A stretch of DNA of 35,580 nucleotides from Fibrobacter sp. (GCA_024398815.1 JAKSIL010000027.1:1-35580), one strand, 5' to 3'. Numbered from the stretch's first letter, positions 27,800 to 35,580 are shown. Numbers and translations are program-made. The notes: generated by a model not told the origin, from the letters alone.

Positions 27800-28948
27800 C
27801 TAGCCATTCCTCACGGCGTTGTATTCTTTTTCAATCCACTTGTCGCTGTAGAAGTGCTTCATGGTCGTCTTGACAATGCGCTTCACTGTATCGCGGGTGA
27901 TTTTCGCCTTCTTGTCGCTCTTGAAGATGATGGAGCCGTCGCCGATGAGTTTCATGTTCTCGGCGGCCATGAATAGCGGCCACAGGCAGAACAGGCGCGT
28001 ACGCATTTTCACGTTCGGAATCAACTTGGTGTAGGCGATGGCGTCGTCCAAATGCTTCCAGGTCTTTTGCACCAGTTCGTTCATCACGGCGGCGCGGCGT
28101 TTTTCGAAATCGTCGCGGTCGGCGGCGGTTTCAAAGCGGTCGGCAGCCCCGGCGGCAGCCACGGCATTCTCGGCGGCCTCCACGAACATGTCGTAGGAAT
28201 GTTCGAACCCGTGCTTGCGGCAAATTTCTTCGGGCACAAAGCAGACGCGGCGCTCGGAATCCTCGCGGCAGTCCTTCACGATGTTCGCCACCTGCAAGGC
28301 AAGTCCAAAGCTCACGTCGAGTTTTTGCATTTCTGCCTTGCGGGCATCGTTAATCAAGCAGGTGTCGGCAGCGAACAAGTGCGTCAAAAGTTTCCCGACG
28401 ATTCCCGCCACATAGTAGCAGTATTCGTCCAAGTCGCTAACACTTTTGAGAGTGAACCAGCCCTTGCCCAGAGCGGCTTCCTGACGCAAGGCGAACTTCG
28501 CCATGCCGCCGCACATTTCGACGGTCACGTCGCGGACCGGGGCCGCATAAACTTCGGGTAATTCCTTCAGAAGCGGCACCACAACGTGCGTGTTGCGGCA
28601 AAGGTTCATGTACGGATGCTCCGACTTGTGCCAGGATTCCGGCAGAGCCTCTTCAAAGGCGGCAATCGCATCGTCGCGCAGTTCCGAATACCTGAAAATT
28701 TCTGCGAACTTGTCCAGCAGGACTTCCTTTTCGGAAGCCTTCATCTCAGGATCGTCCTCGACCGTATCGGCAATGCGCAAGTACAAGTACGCAAGCAAGA
28801 TGCTCTTGTGGAGTTTGCCCTTGAGCACATTGATGTTCAAGGCGAACGTGCGCGAAACCTGGAGCAAAATTTCTTCGGCGTACTGCCACGCCTTTTTGCC
28901 CGTGAGGCCTGCCTCGCCCATTCCCATTTGGTCAAGAACGTTAGACAT
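27800..28948 (-). CDS. Squalene/phytoene synthase family protein
   Basis: This 382-residue head-to-head prenyl transferase is expected to condense two farnesyl or geranylgeranyl diphosphates (squalene, presqualene or phytoene). The first Asp-rich motif is DTVED (D61, D65) and the second is DCRED, in VANIVKDCREDSERRVCFVP. YCYYVAGIVGKLL is the conserved middle helix. GGAG precedes ATG 28948 (a longer in-frame start overlaps the preceding gene more). It overlaps the upstream membrane protein gene by 8 bp, indicating coupling. No hopene cyclase or carotenoid gene is in the window, so the product is open. Confidence 0.88.
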   Translation of the reverse strand: MSNVLDQMGMGEAGLTGKKAWQYAEEILLQVSRTFALNINVLKGKLHKSILLAYLYLRIADTVEDDPEMKASEKEVLLDKFAEIFRYSELRDDAIAAFEEALPESWHKSEHPYMNLCRNTHVVVPLLKELPEVYAAPVRDVTVEMCGGMAKFALRQEAALGKGWFTLKSVSDLDEYCYYVAGIVGKLLTHLFAADTCLINDARKAEMQKLDVSFGLALQVANIVKDCREDSERRVCFVPEEICRKHGFEHSYDMFVEAAENAVAAAGAADRFETAADRDDFEKRRAAVMNELVQKTWKHLDDAIAYTKLIPNVKMRTRLFCLWPLFMAAENMKLIGDGSIIFKSDKKAKITRDTVKRIVKTTMKHFYSDKWIEKEYNAVRNG

Positions 28949-29501
28949 ACATGGTCTCCGCATAAACGTCGGGTGGAATCTTCTTGGTCTTCGCCATGGC
29001 GTTCACGTATTTCCAAAGCCTGTGGTGGGCCTCGGCATTCTTGAGCTTCTTGGTGTAGCTCCAGACGGTACGGTTGTGCACATCCACTTCGCTGCGGAAA
29101 TTGCCCTTGATTTCGGACTCGTAGCGCACCTTGCGGTACTCAAGGAAGTAGGCGGCCTGGAAAAGAGTTGCCGTTTTTTTCTTGGCGACTCCGCTCACAA
29201 CAACACTCGCCACCAAGCACAGCGGGACGACGACAAAACCCCAGTACCACGGAGCATCACTACACTTGTGGACAATCCAGATAGCCGGAAGCACAGAAGC
29301 AACACTCGTCGCAGTCGAGAAAAGCACGTCCAGCAAAAGGAGGTTCCCACGGCTGGCAGGCACGAAGGCCCACTTTTGCCCCTTTCTCATCTGCTTTTTC
29401 AAATACAGCGGATACGAACCTCTATAAAACCAAAAATAAAGGCCCACCCAAAAAACAACCGGTATCCAGAACCAAAAATCTAAACTGTCGAGAAAACTCA
29501 T
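28941..29501 (-). CDS. Membrane protein of unknown function, coupled to the prenyl synthase
   Basis: This 186-residue protein has an N-terminal membrane segment (FWFWIPVVFWVGLYFWF), two further hydrophobic segments (about 55-75 and 88-105) and a charged C-terminal half. I do not recognise the family. Its 3' end overlaps the squalene/phytoene synthase start by 8 bp, so it may serve the same lipid pathway. No Shine-Dalgarno is visible. A TATCTTTA box lies 5 bases before ATG 29501, in the same position as the TATATTTG box before purN. Confidence 0.7.
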   Translation of the reverse strand: MSFLDSLDFWFWIPVVFWVGLYFWFYRGSYPLYLKKQMRKGQKWAFVPASRGNLLLLDVLFSTATSVASVLPAIWIVHKCSDAPWYWGFVVVPLCLVASVVVSGVAKKKTATLFQAAYFLEYRKVRYESEIKGNFRSEVDVHNRTVWSYTKKLKNAEAHHRLWKYVNAMAKTKKIPPDVYAETMYV

Positions 29502-29668
29502 GCCTGTAAAGATAGAATTTTCGTGTTCGGCTCAGGCAAAAGACGAAATTTTTCACCGAAAATCGGCTTTTTCCCATAAATTCGACATTTTCGGCAATAA
29601 GATGTGAAAAATTTAATTTGTTCTTAATTCATGGAAAGCTTCAAGAATAGAAACATTTAACTCTTAGA

Positions 29669-29788
29669 ACATCAACAACTTACGGTGCCGGTCCGCCCTC
29701 AATTAATGCCCTTTTTTTACCTTATTCGCCACAAACTTATCAACACTCCCCCAACTTTTTACTAAATTATAGGTCTAACTGTTGATAG
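29669..29788. promoter_or_regulatory. DnaA-box-like sites upstream of dnaA
   Basis: The 324-bp gap before dnaA (29502-29825) is AT-rich. It contains TTATCAACA (29737-29745), its near-copy CTATCAACA on the minus strand (29780-29788) and a weaker ACATCAACA (29669-29677). The first two each differ from the TTATCCACA consensus at one or two positions. They could serve dnaA autoregulation or belong to the replication origin. No other gene is visible in the gap. Confidence 0.55.
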
Positions 29789-29825
29789 ATTTCAGCGTTC
29801 GGTTCGCCGGACAGGAAGTAGAATT

Positions 29826-31154
29826 ATGCAAGTCGAATGGGAAAGATGTTTGAACTATTTGCGCGGAATGCTCTCGGATTCCGTCTTCAAGACCTATTTT
29901 GCCGCCACCCGGCTCAGCAACCAGACAATCGGCCACGCGACGATTTCCGTGCCCTCCGGTCTCGACATTTCCGCCTATTCCACATACAAGGAACTCATCA
30001 AGCTCGCCTGGCGCGAAACCACGCACAACGACACGCCCATGGACTTCGACTTCCAGTCGCAAGAGAATGTTCTTCAACAGGTTACGCAACCCGGCGACAA
30101 TTCGTTCCGCGATTTTTTGAAGCCGAGCGTTCCCCTCTCAGGGAGTTTCCGCTTTGAAAACTTCGTGCCCGGCGACAAGGCCCAGCTCGCATTCAACGCT
30201 GCATTGGCCGTGGCCCGCAACCCCGACGGCACGCAGTACAACCCGCTTTTCATTTACGGTTCGAGCGGCCTTGGCAAGACGCACTTGCTGCAGGCCATCG
30301 GCAACTACATCCTCGAAGAAGACCCGACCAAGAAAGTCTGCTACCTCACGAGCGAAGACTTTTCGCAGCAGTACCTCAAGTGCCTGCGCGACGGCCGCGT
30401 GACCGAGATGAGTGACTTTTACAAGAACGAAGTGGACCTGCTCCTGATCGACGACATCCAGAACTGGACCGGCAAGTACGAAACGCAGAACGAATTCTTC
30501 CTGATTTTCAACGCACTGCACCAGGCAGGCAAGCAAATCGTGCTCACCTCCGACGCTCCCGCCGTCGAAGTCAAGAACCTTTCCGACCGTCTCGTAAGCC
30601 GCTTCGCATGGGGCCTCACTGTGGACATCCAGCCGCCCGACGTCGAAACCCGCGAAGCCATTCTCCACAAGAAGGCCGAAGAACGCCACCTGGAAATCAG
30701 TGACGAAGTGCTCCACTTCTTGGCAGAAAAAATTGCAAGCAACGTACGCTGCCTCGAAAGTGCCATCATCAAGCTTACCCTGCAGTCGAGCCTGATGAAC
30801 CACGACATTGACATGGGTATCGCCCAGAAGGTCGTCGCAGAAATCGCCCCGACACTCCGTCGCCGAGTAAGCCTTGACGCCGTGCTCCACGCCGTTTCGC
30901 AGCACTACGAAGTTCCCGAGGCAAAGCTCACCGAACCCGGCCGCGGCACGAAGGAAATTTCGAAGGCCCGCCAGGTGGCCATGTACCTGATGCGCGAATG
31001 TTCGTCCATCAGTTTGCAGAGCATCGGCAGCCGCTTCGGAGGCAAAGACCACTCCACCGTGGTGCACGCCATCAAGAGCGTCAAAAAGGAAATGGAAACG
31101 GACTCCAGTTTTTCCCGTCTCATCGAGACTTTGAAAAACTCGATTCACGACTAG
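29826..31154 (+). CDS. dnaA: Chromosomal replication initiator DnaA
   Basis: This 442-residue AAA+ protein opens the replication origin. A short N-terminal domain (MQVEWERCLNYLRGML) is followed by the ATPase with FENFVPGDKAQLAFNAA, Walker A GSSGLGKT (145-152), Walker B LLLIDDIQ and sensor/VSRFAWG motifs. The C-terminal DNA-binding domain has RQVAMYLMREC and IGSRFGGKDHSTVVHAI. AGGAAG lies 9 bases before ATG. The linker domain II is short. It is not followed by dnaN: purN lies downstream in opposite orientation, so the classical dnaA-dnaN pair is split here. Confidence 0.97.
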   Translation: MQVEWERCLNYLRGMLSDSVFKTYFAATRLSNQTIGHATISVPSGLDISAYSTYKELIKLAWRETTHNDTPMDFDFQSQENVLQQVTQPGDNSFRDFLKPSVPLSGSFRFENFVPGDKAQLAFNAALAVARNPDGTQYNPLFIYGSSGLGKTHLLQAIGNYILEEDPTKKVCYLTSEDFSQQYLKCLRDGRVTEMSDFYKNEVDLLLIDDIQNWTGKYETQNEFFLIFNALHQAGKQIVLTSDAPAVEVKNLSDRLVSRFAWGLTVDIQPPDVETREAILHKKAEERHLEISDEVLHFLAEKIASNVRCLESAIIKLTLQSSLMNHDIDMGIAQKVVAEIAPTLRRRVSLDAVLHAVSQHYEVPEAKLTEPGRGTKEISKARQVAMYLMRECSSISLQSIGSRFGGKDHSTVVHAIKSVKKEMETDSSFSRLIETLKNSIHD

Positions 31155-31174
31155 AATAGAATTACACAAGACAA

Positions 31175-31208
31175 AACGGCTTCGCGGGTTCAGCGAAGCT
31201 GTTTTTTT
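31175..31208 (+). terminator. Terminator of dnaA
   Basis: A strong stem, AACGGCTTCGC with GCGAAGCTGTT around a 7-nt loop, is followed by seven T. It starts 21 bp beyond the dnaA stop. Confidence 0.9.
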
Positions 31209-31271
31209 ACACACAAATTAAACACAAGTGTTTGGTGATTCTCCCCTTGCGGGGAAAGTTTCCTGATTCAT

Positions 31272-31862
31272 CTAAAGAGAAAGTTCTTTCGCGTAGTCGC
31301 TTATAGCTTTCCAGTAAAGATTGTGTTCCTGCTCCAAAACGCGGGCCTGGAGAACGCCGGGAGTATCGTCGGGCAACACGGGGACTTTGACCTGCGCGAG
31401 GATTCTCCCTCCGTCGATTTGTTCGCCCACCAGGTGGACAGTCGCGCCCGACTCCGTTTCGTGGGCGGCCACAACGGCCTCGTGCACATGGATTCCCCAG
31501 AATCCCTTGCCGCCGAACTTGGGCAAAAGCGACGGATGGATGTTCAAAATGCGATTGGGCATGCGACGCAGCATGCTTTGCGGAAGCGCCTTCATGTAAC
31601 CCGCCAAAATCAGGAGGTCCACATTGTACTTGTCCAAGACGGAAAGCAGCGCGGACTCGTATTCTGCCTGGTCCGGATGAGTCTTGCCGGAAATATGGTG
31701 AACGGGAATGCCGTATTCTTCGGCATGCGCGGCAGCACCGCAGCCTCCGTTGTTCACAATCAAAAACTTGCACTGGGCTTCCAAGTCACCTTCGCCAATG
31801 CGGTCGATAATCGCCTTAAAATTGCTTCCGCCACCGGAAGCCATCACGCCTATTTTAAACAT
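31272..31862 (-). CDS. purN: Phosphoribosylglycinamide formyltransferase PurN
   Basis: This 196-residue enzyme transfers the formyl group from 10-formyl-tetrahydrofolate to GAR in purine synthesis. It shows VMASGGGSNFKAI (phosphate loop), NIHPSLLP (catalytic N107 and H109) and a conserved Asp in VGEQIDGG (D150). It stands alone, without other pur genes. There is no Shine-Dalgarno. Instead TATATTTG ends 5 bases before ATG, so the transcript may be leaderless. A palindromic region (TCCCC-TTGC-GGGGA and AAACAC-GTGTTT) follows the gene towards the dnaA terminator. Confidence 0.95.
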   Translation of the reverse strand: MFKIGVMASGGGSNFKAIIDRIGEGDLEAQCKFLIVNNGGCGAAAHAEEYGIPVHHISGKTHPDQAEYESALLSVLDKYNVDLLILAGYMKALPQSMLRRMPNRILNIHPSLLPKFGGKGFWGIHVHEAVVAAHETESGATVHLVGEQIDGGRILAQVKVPVLPDDTPGVLQARVLEQEHNLYWKAISDYAKELSL

Positions 31863-31867
31863 GGGCG

Positions 31868-31875
31868 CAAATATA
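31868..31875 (-). promoter_or_regulatory. TATATTTG box directly before purN
   Basis: CTATATTTGCGC on the minus strand is identical over 12 bases to the box before tRNA-Glu. It ends 5 bases before the purN ATG. It fits a Bacteroidota-type TAnnTTTG element with transcription starting at or near the start codon. Confidence 0.5.
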
Positions 31876-31882
31876 GTATTTA

Positions 31883-31913
31883 GGCTCGAGGTTCGAGGTA
31901 CGGGGTTCGAGGT
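31883..31913. repeat. CTCGAGGTTCGAGG-type intergenic repeat
   Basis: GGCTCGAGGTTCGAGG followed by a related GGGGTTCGAGG unit. Its first 16 bases are the exact complement of 3549-3564 inside ligA. It lies between purN and the small membrane protein gene. Confidence 0.65.
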
Positions 31914-31921
31914 ATGTGGCG

Positions 31922-32122
31922 CTACTTATGGCTGATTCCCGGAGGCGTGCGCAAGAAATAGACGAGAGCGGGAATAATCACCGCAACAACGCATGCCACA
32001 AAGTAGAACGTGACGAACCAGCCGGCGGTCGCTACGTCGGGCGAAAGGAAAAAACTTTTGGCAAGCGAAAGAACCGCCACCACCAAAAAACCGGGCAAAA
32101 GGTAAGACATCAGCTTGTTCAT
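31922..32122 (-). CDS. Small membrane protein
   Basis: This 66-residue protein starts at ATG 32122 (MNKLMSYLLPGFLVVAVL), with AGG just upstream. It has two hydrophobic segments (about 5-22 and 34-56) joined by a short polar loop (FLSPDVATAG), and a basic C-terminus. I do not recognise the family. A longer in-frame start at 32191 would add an AT-rich leader and is less likely. It precedes purN on the same strand with a repeat-containing 59-bp gap. Confidence 0.55.
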   Translation of the reverse strand: MNKLMSYLLPGFLVVAVLSLAKSFFLSPDVATAGWFVTFYFVACVVAVIIPALVYFLRTPPGISHK

Positions 32123-32280
32123 GAACCTAAAAATAAATTTACTTACTGTAGCTGATTCGCAAATTTTTGTAAAAAAATAAAATTTCTGCAATTTGAATAA
32201 AAATCCCCGCCATGGAAACAGTCAAATCTTACAATTTTACTAGACAAATGTAAAAAAAACATACATTTCTAATGAAATGT

Positions 32281-32307
32281 GCCCCCACTTCGGGGGGCGT
32301 CTTTTTT
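32281..32307 (+). terminator. Terminator-like hairpin in the leader of the lipoprotein operon
   Basis: The stem GCCCCC/GGGGGC with a 6-nt loop is followed by CGTCTTTTTT, ending 33 bp before ATG 32341. No plus-strand gene lies between the dnaA terminator and here, and there is no room for a promoter after the hairpin. It therefore probably lies in the mRNA leader and may act as an attenuator. A GGGT-TGAC-ACCC hairpin just before the ribosome binding site could compete. The rest of the 32123-32340 gap is AT-rich with an AAATGTA/TACATTT dyad. Confidence 0.7.
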
Positions 32308-32340
32308 AAACATACACGGGTTGACACCCAAGGAGTAAAC

Positions 32341-33729
32341 ATGAAACGTTATGCATTCGCGGCACTCGCTTTGACCGCAGCATTCGGACTCGTTGCCTGT
32401 GGCGACGAAACCACCACGAACAACTACACGACTACCGAAATTGAAGACATCGTTTCGAAGAAGTTGCCGGATTGCGACAAGGAGACAAAGGGCAAGATTT
32501 ACTTCGTAACAGACAAGGAAGAACTCCAGATTTGCATGGACGGTGAATGGATTACCACCAACGGCGAAGACGGTGTACAGGGTGAGCCGGGCGGTAAGGG
32601 TGATCCTGGTGAGCAAGGCGATCCAGGTAAGCAAGGCGATCCGGGCAAAAGCTGCACAGCCAAAATGCTCAAAGATAGCACTGGTTACAAAATCGTCTGC
32701 GGGAAAGATTCTGTAGGCGTTGTACTGAACGGTAAAAAAGGTGAACCGGGCGATCCGGGCAAACCGGGCAATCCGGGCGAAAATTGCCAAATGACGGCCT
32801 TCAAGGATAAGGGCGATACCGCCGCCATGGTCATCTGCAAGAAAGACACCGTTTATCTGTTTAACGGCAAGAATGCGGACGGAACAACCGCCGGCGGTAA
32901 CGGAAGCGGTACCGGAACCGGCACAGACCCGTACCAGGGTGGACAATCCAGCGACGACCAGACAACACTTTCCGAAGGCTCCATGCCGAACGGCCTCGTG
33001 ATTATCGGAAACCAGGTCTGGGCAGGCCAGAACGTGAACGACGCCTCCAAGGGCGGCGCTTGCTACAACAACGACGACGAACTTTGCGCAACATTCGGCC
33101 GTCTCTACACTTGGGCCGAAGCCATGGCACTTGATGACACCAGCTATAACCACAAGTCTGCAGGCACCAAGACCACCAAGAAGAACTACCAGGGCATTTG
33201 CCCGGACGGATTCCACATCCCGACGGGAACCGACTGGAGCAACCTCTCTAGCTACATCAACAGCCTCGCCGTCGCCGATTCCATCCGCGAAAAGAACGAT
33301 TTGGGGAATCAAGAAGATGTTTCCGGAGTTTTGCTTCGCGGCACCACCTATGACGGCAACGACGAAGCCATCTGGACAGCCAAGTCGGGAACAATCACCG
33401 CTATTGACCACTTCGGATTCATGGCCGTCGGCGCTGGCAGGGGAGAACTAATATACACCTGGAACGGTGATTTGGAAATTGATGAACCTTCATACAGCAA
33501 TTGGGATTATAATTTGACTTCCGCCAAATTCTGGACGAATCTGGAACAAGATGGCGCTGAAGATGATTGGGCATTTGAAGTGCATATGGATTACGATAAT
33601 TTCGGTATACATATAGATTGGGCAGACTACAAAAGCTACGCTAAATCCGTCCGTTGCATCATGAACATGTCCGCCCAGGACTACATGAAGACCGACGAAT
33701 ACAAGGCTCTCTTCACCACAGCAGAATAA
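32341..33729 (+). CDS. Lipoprotein with collagen-like stalk and FISUMP head
   Basis: This 462-residue predicted surface lipoprotein has signal MKRYAFAALALTAAFGLVAC, with C20 lipidated. GGAG lies 6 bases before ATG 32341. After a polar TTTNNYTTT segment and a small domain (about 35-80) come Gly-X-Y collagen-like triplets (GEPG, GDPG and similar, about 83-108). A short LKDSTGYKIVCGKDSVGVVL module and a second Gly-X-Y run (about 137-155) follow. After a Gly/Thr linker a complete FISUMP domain spans about 215-447 (IGNQVWAGQNV, FGRLYTWAEAM, GICPDGFHIPT, AKSVRCI). It is likely a stalk-and-head adhesin or surface protein. It is 22 bp upstream of its paralogue. Confidence 0.9.
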   Translation: MKRYAFAALALTAAFGLVACGDETTTNNYTTTEIEDIVSKKLPDCDKETKGKIYFVTDKEELQICMDGEWITTNGEDGVQGEPGGKGDPGEQGDPGKQGDPGKSCTAKMLKDSTGYKIVCGKDSVGVVLNGKKGEPGDPGKPGNPGENCQMTAFKDKGDTAAMVICKKDTVYLFNGKNADGTTAGGNGSGTGTGTDPYQGGQSSDDQTTLSEGSMPNGLVIIGNQVWAGQNVNDASKGGACYNNDDELCATFGRLYTWAEAMALDDTSYNHKSAGTKTTKKNYQGICPDGFHIPTGTDWSNLSSYINSLAVADSIREKNDLGNQEDVSGVLLRGTTYDGNDEAIWTAKSGTITAIDHFGFMAVGAGRGELIYTWNGDLEIDEPSYSNWDYNLTSAKFWTNLEQDGAEDDWAFEVHMDYDNFGIHIDWADYKSYAKSVRCIMNMSAQDYMKTDEYKALFTTAE

Positions 33730-33751
33730 CAGACCAAAAAGAGGTTAATAC

Positions 33752-35443
33752 ATGAAACATTTAATATCATGTGGTCTGTTGACGGCTACGGCGGGCTTGC
33801 TCATGCTTACCGCCTGCGGTGACGACAGCACTACAAACAACTTTGACAATACGGCGATTGAGAGTTTTACTCAAAAAAGCCTTCCCGAATGCACCGGCGA
33901 AAACCAAGGTATGCTCGCCTTCGTAAAAACCGACAGCACACTCCGCGTCTGCTACGACGCCGAATGGTTTGTCCTGAACGGCAAACCAGGGAAAAAAGGA
34001 GACCCAGGAGAACCAGGTAAACAGGGAGACCCTGGTAAACAGGGAGACCCAGGCCAAGTTGGCGATGACGGTACCGGTTGCACGGTAACGACCCTTAAAG
34101 ATTCCACTGGCCTCAAACTCGTCTGCGACGGTGACTCCATCGGAGTCATTAAGCACGGCAAACAAGGTGACCCAGGCAATCCGGGCGAAGGTGGCGACGA
34201 CTGCGTGCCTTGCAAAACCGAAACCCTCAAGGATTCCAGCGGCTACAAGATTGTCTGCGGAGAGGACTCCGTGGCAGTCGTATTGAACGGAAAAACCATG
34301 AACAACGTTTCTCCGCTCAGCAGTTCCAGCAAGAACGTGGCTCCGCTTAGCAGCTCTGCAAAGAACACCACCCCGGCATCCAGCGGCACTCCAGTAGCAA
34401 CTTCTAGTGCTACTACTCCCGCGTCCAGCGCTACTACTCCCGCGTCCAGCGCGGCCACACCCAAGTCCAGCGCGACCACCCCCAAGTCCAGCGCGACCAC
34501 TCCCGAGTCCAGCGCGACCACTCCCAAGTCCAGCGCGGCCACTCCCGAGTCCAGCGCGACCACTCCCGAGTCCAGCGCGGCCACCCCCAAGTCCAGCGCG
34601 ACCACTCCCAAGTCCAGCGCGACCACTCCCGAGTCCAGCGAGACTACACCCGAGTCCTCCAGCTCCATCGATTACACCCCAATCTTCAAGAAAATTTGCA
34701 AAGATGGCGAAGATAAAGGCATAACGACAAAAATTCCTAGCGAACTCGGAATAGAGCCCTGCGCCTATACCTATTACTATTTTGATCCCAGGAACGATGA
34801 AGCCTTTGAACTTTTTGAATCATGGGAAGCAAATGGCAATGTTTTCCTGACGAAAGACGAGCTCAACGAAGAACTTGAACAACTCAAGACAACGTTGACT
34901 TCATTCGGATTGGAATACAACTATGATTACGATTTTGAAAATGCAGAATACCATATTTCGTTCTCCACGGATGAAGTCTGGAGCGACGATCTCGAGCAAT
35001 ACGTCTACATTTACAAAATTTATGTAGAGCGCTCGCAAAAAGGTTCCGGCATGTCGCCTGACAACATTCCCACGCTGAACGCCCTCCTAAAACTCGCCCC
35101 TCAAACCCACACATATTACAGCTACTACTACGGTCGCGAATATTATTCCTCAGACAAGGAAGCCATAGCCAACTGGTCCTTCTATGTCGAAAACAAGGAC
35201 CCCGCCGTAATGGTAGAGGAAATCAATAAAATTCTAACCGATGCAGGATTTGAAGGAGACCCAATTGAAGCCATTTCCGGGAAAAACGTTGAACTTACGG
35301 CAAAAGGCGGAGACAAAGTCACCTACAAAGCTACAGTTTCTGCAACCTACCAGGAATACGTAAACGACCCATTTGAAATTGACGGCTATAGTTTCTACAA
35401 CTTCATACAGTTGGACATCAAGTGGATCGAATACTTTAACTAG
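33752..35443 (+). CDS. Lipoprotein with collagen-like stalk, SSATTP repeats and unknown head
   Basis: This 563-residue predicted surface lipoprotein has signal MKHLISCGLLTATAGLLMLTAC, with C22 lipidated. GAGG lies upstream of ATG. The N-terminal half is paralogous to the preceding gene: TTNNF, a small domain, Gly-X-Y runs (GKPGKKGDPGEPG, GKQGDPGNPG) and two LKDS-G-K-VC modules. Then come Ser-rich linkers and twelve 7-residue SSATTPx repeats (about 218-301). The ~250-residue C-terminal region is Tyr-, Asp- and Glu-rich and shows two similar halves (ACTYYYFDPRNDEAFELF-like versus HTYYSYYYGREYYSSDKEA). I do not recognise it. It is the last gene of the two-gene operon, ended by a terminator. Confidence 0.85.
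   Translation: MKHLISCGLLTATAGLLMLTACGDDSTTNNFDNTAIESFTQKSLPECTGENQGMLAFVKTDSTLRVCYDAEWFVLNGKPGKKGDPGEPGKQGDPGKQGDPGQVGDDGTGCTVTTLKDSTGLKLVCDGDSIGVIKHGKQGDPGNPGEGGDDCVPCKTETLKDSSGYKIVCGEDSVAVVLNGKTMNNVSPLSSSSKNVAPLSSSAKNTTPASSGTPVATSSATTPASSATTPASSAATPKSSATTPKSSATTPESSATTPKSSAATPESSATTPESSAATPKSSATTPKSSATTPESSETTPESSSSIDYTPIFKKICKDGEDKGITTKIPSELGIEPCAYTYYYFDPRNDEAFELFESWEANGNVFLTKDELNEELEQLKTTLTSFGLEYNYDYDFENAEYHISFSTDEVWSDDLEQYVYIYKIYVERSQKGSGMSPDNIPTLNALLKLAPQTHTYYSYYYGREYYSSDKEAIANWSFYVENKDPAVMVEEINKILTDAGFEGDPIEAISGKNVELTAKGGDKVTYKATVSATYQEYVNDPFEIDGYSFYNFIQLDIKWIEYFN
34403..34654 (+). repeat. 21-bp coding minisatellite, 12 units
   Basis: Twelve in-frame 21-bp units encode SSATTPx, where x alternates among A, K and E. 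Some units have SSAATP and the last SSETTP. The units are nearly identical in DNA, so unit number is likely to change by slippage, lengthening or shortening the linker without shifting frame. Confidence 0.92.
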
Positions 35444-35469
35444 TATTCCTCCACTATCGTAATATTTCC

Positions 35470-35499
35470 ATCCCGAGGTAAAAACCTCGGGATTTTTTC
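35470..35499 (+). terminator. Terminator of the lipoprotein operon
   Basis: The 10-bp stem ATCCCGAGGT/ACCTCGGGAT with an AAAA loop is followed by six T, 27 bp after the stop. Confidence 0.93.
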
Positions 35500-35555
35500 A
35501 TTGGCTTTTACTACATTTTTTACGTAATTAACCCCTCATTCCATACGGATTCAAT

Positions 35556-35580
35556 ATGAGCACAAAAGAATACCTCGCCG
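35556..35580 (+). CDS. Start of a gene cut by the window edge
   Basis: ATG 35556 opens MSTKEYLA and runs off the end. It lies after the terminator and an AT-rich stretch suitable for a promoter. No Shine-Dalgarno is evident, and too little is present to name it. Confidence 0.4.

Noticed and set aside
31207..31773. 188-codon minus-strand ORF overlapping purN
   Set aside because: Alternative frame of purN; Arg/Gly-rich translation with no family resemblance.

Overview
The window is chromosomal DNA of a Fibrobacter-type organism, close to Fibrobacter succinogenes. The diagnostic sign is the FISUMP domain (Fibrobacter succinogenes major paralogous domain, with its GRLYTWA, CP-GWH-P and SVRC signatures). 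It occurs three times in one secreted protein, once in a lipoprotein and once as a decayed remnant. Two GH5 cellulases, one with a T9SS-like C-terminal domain and one lipid-anchored with a carbohydrate-binding module, fit a fibre degrader.

Layout. 1-1017 is AT-rich and repeat-laden and holds a broken DUF3795 gene. 1018-9477 carries a GH5 cellulase, a FISUMP pseudogene, ligA (with intergenic repeats inserted in frame), a triple-FISUMP protein and a lipoprotein GH5 cellulase. A tRNA-Glu and a PpiD-like chaperone follow on the minus strand. 11857-15149 is a plus-strand run of nadB, a Ser/Thr kinase and cvpA, closed by a bidirectional terminator. 15237-21557 holds an MtaD-like deaminase, a diguanylate cyclase, a MurC/Mpl-type ligase, an AlbA_2/ATPase regulator and a MerR/GyrI-type regulator with a typical 19-bp-spacer promoter.

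21615-24860 is an AT-rich accessory patch. It contains an unknown lipoprotein, a small chimeric ORF, a RelB-PIN toxin-antitoxin pair whose two proteins share the same C-terminal module, and the wreck of a type II-like CRISPR adaptation module. In that wreck cas1 has an internal deletion and cas2 is split by a 77-bp repeat.

25031-32122 is mostly housekeeping: a small lipoprotein, an RluD-type pseudouridine synthase, lspA, a 76-bp tandem palindromic array, a squalene/phytoene synthase with a membrane-protein partner, dnaA with candidate DnaA boxes, purN and a small membrane protein. 32341-35443 encodes two tandem paralogous lipoproteins. They share a collagen-like stalk but carry different heads (FISUMP versus an unknown domain) and lie behind a terminator-like hairpin in the leader. 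A new gene starts at the right edge.

The most unusual items are the module shared by toxin and antitoxin, the two intergenic repeat families inside the ligA reading frame, a C-terminal QLSLF clamp-binding-like motif on LigA, and the 77-bp insertion in cas2 whose removal restores the frame. All calls come from reading the sequence; no database search was run.
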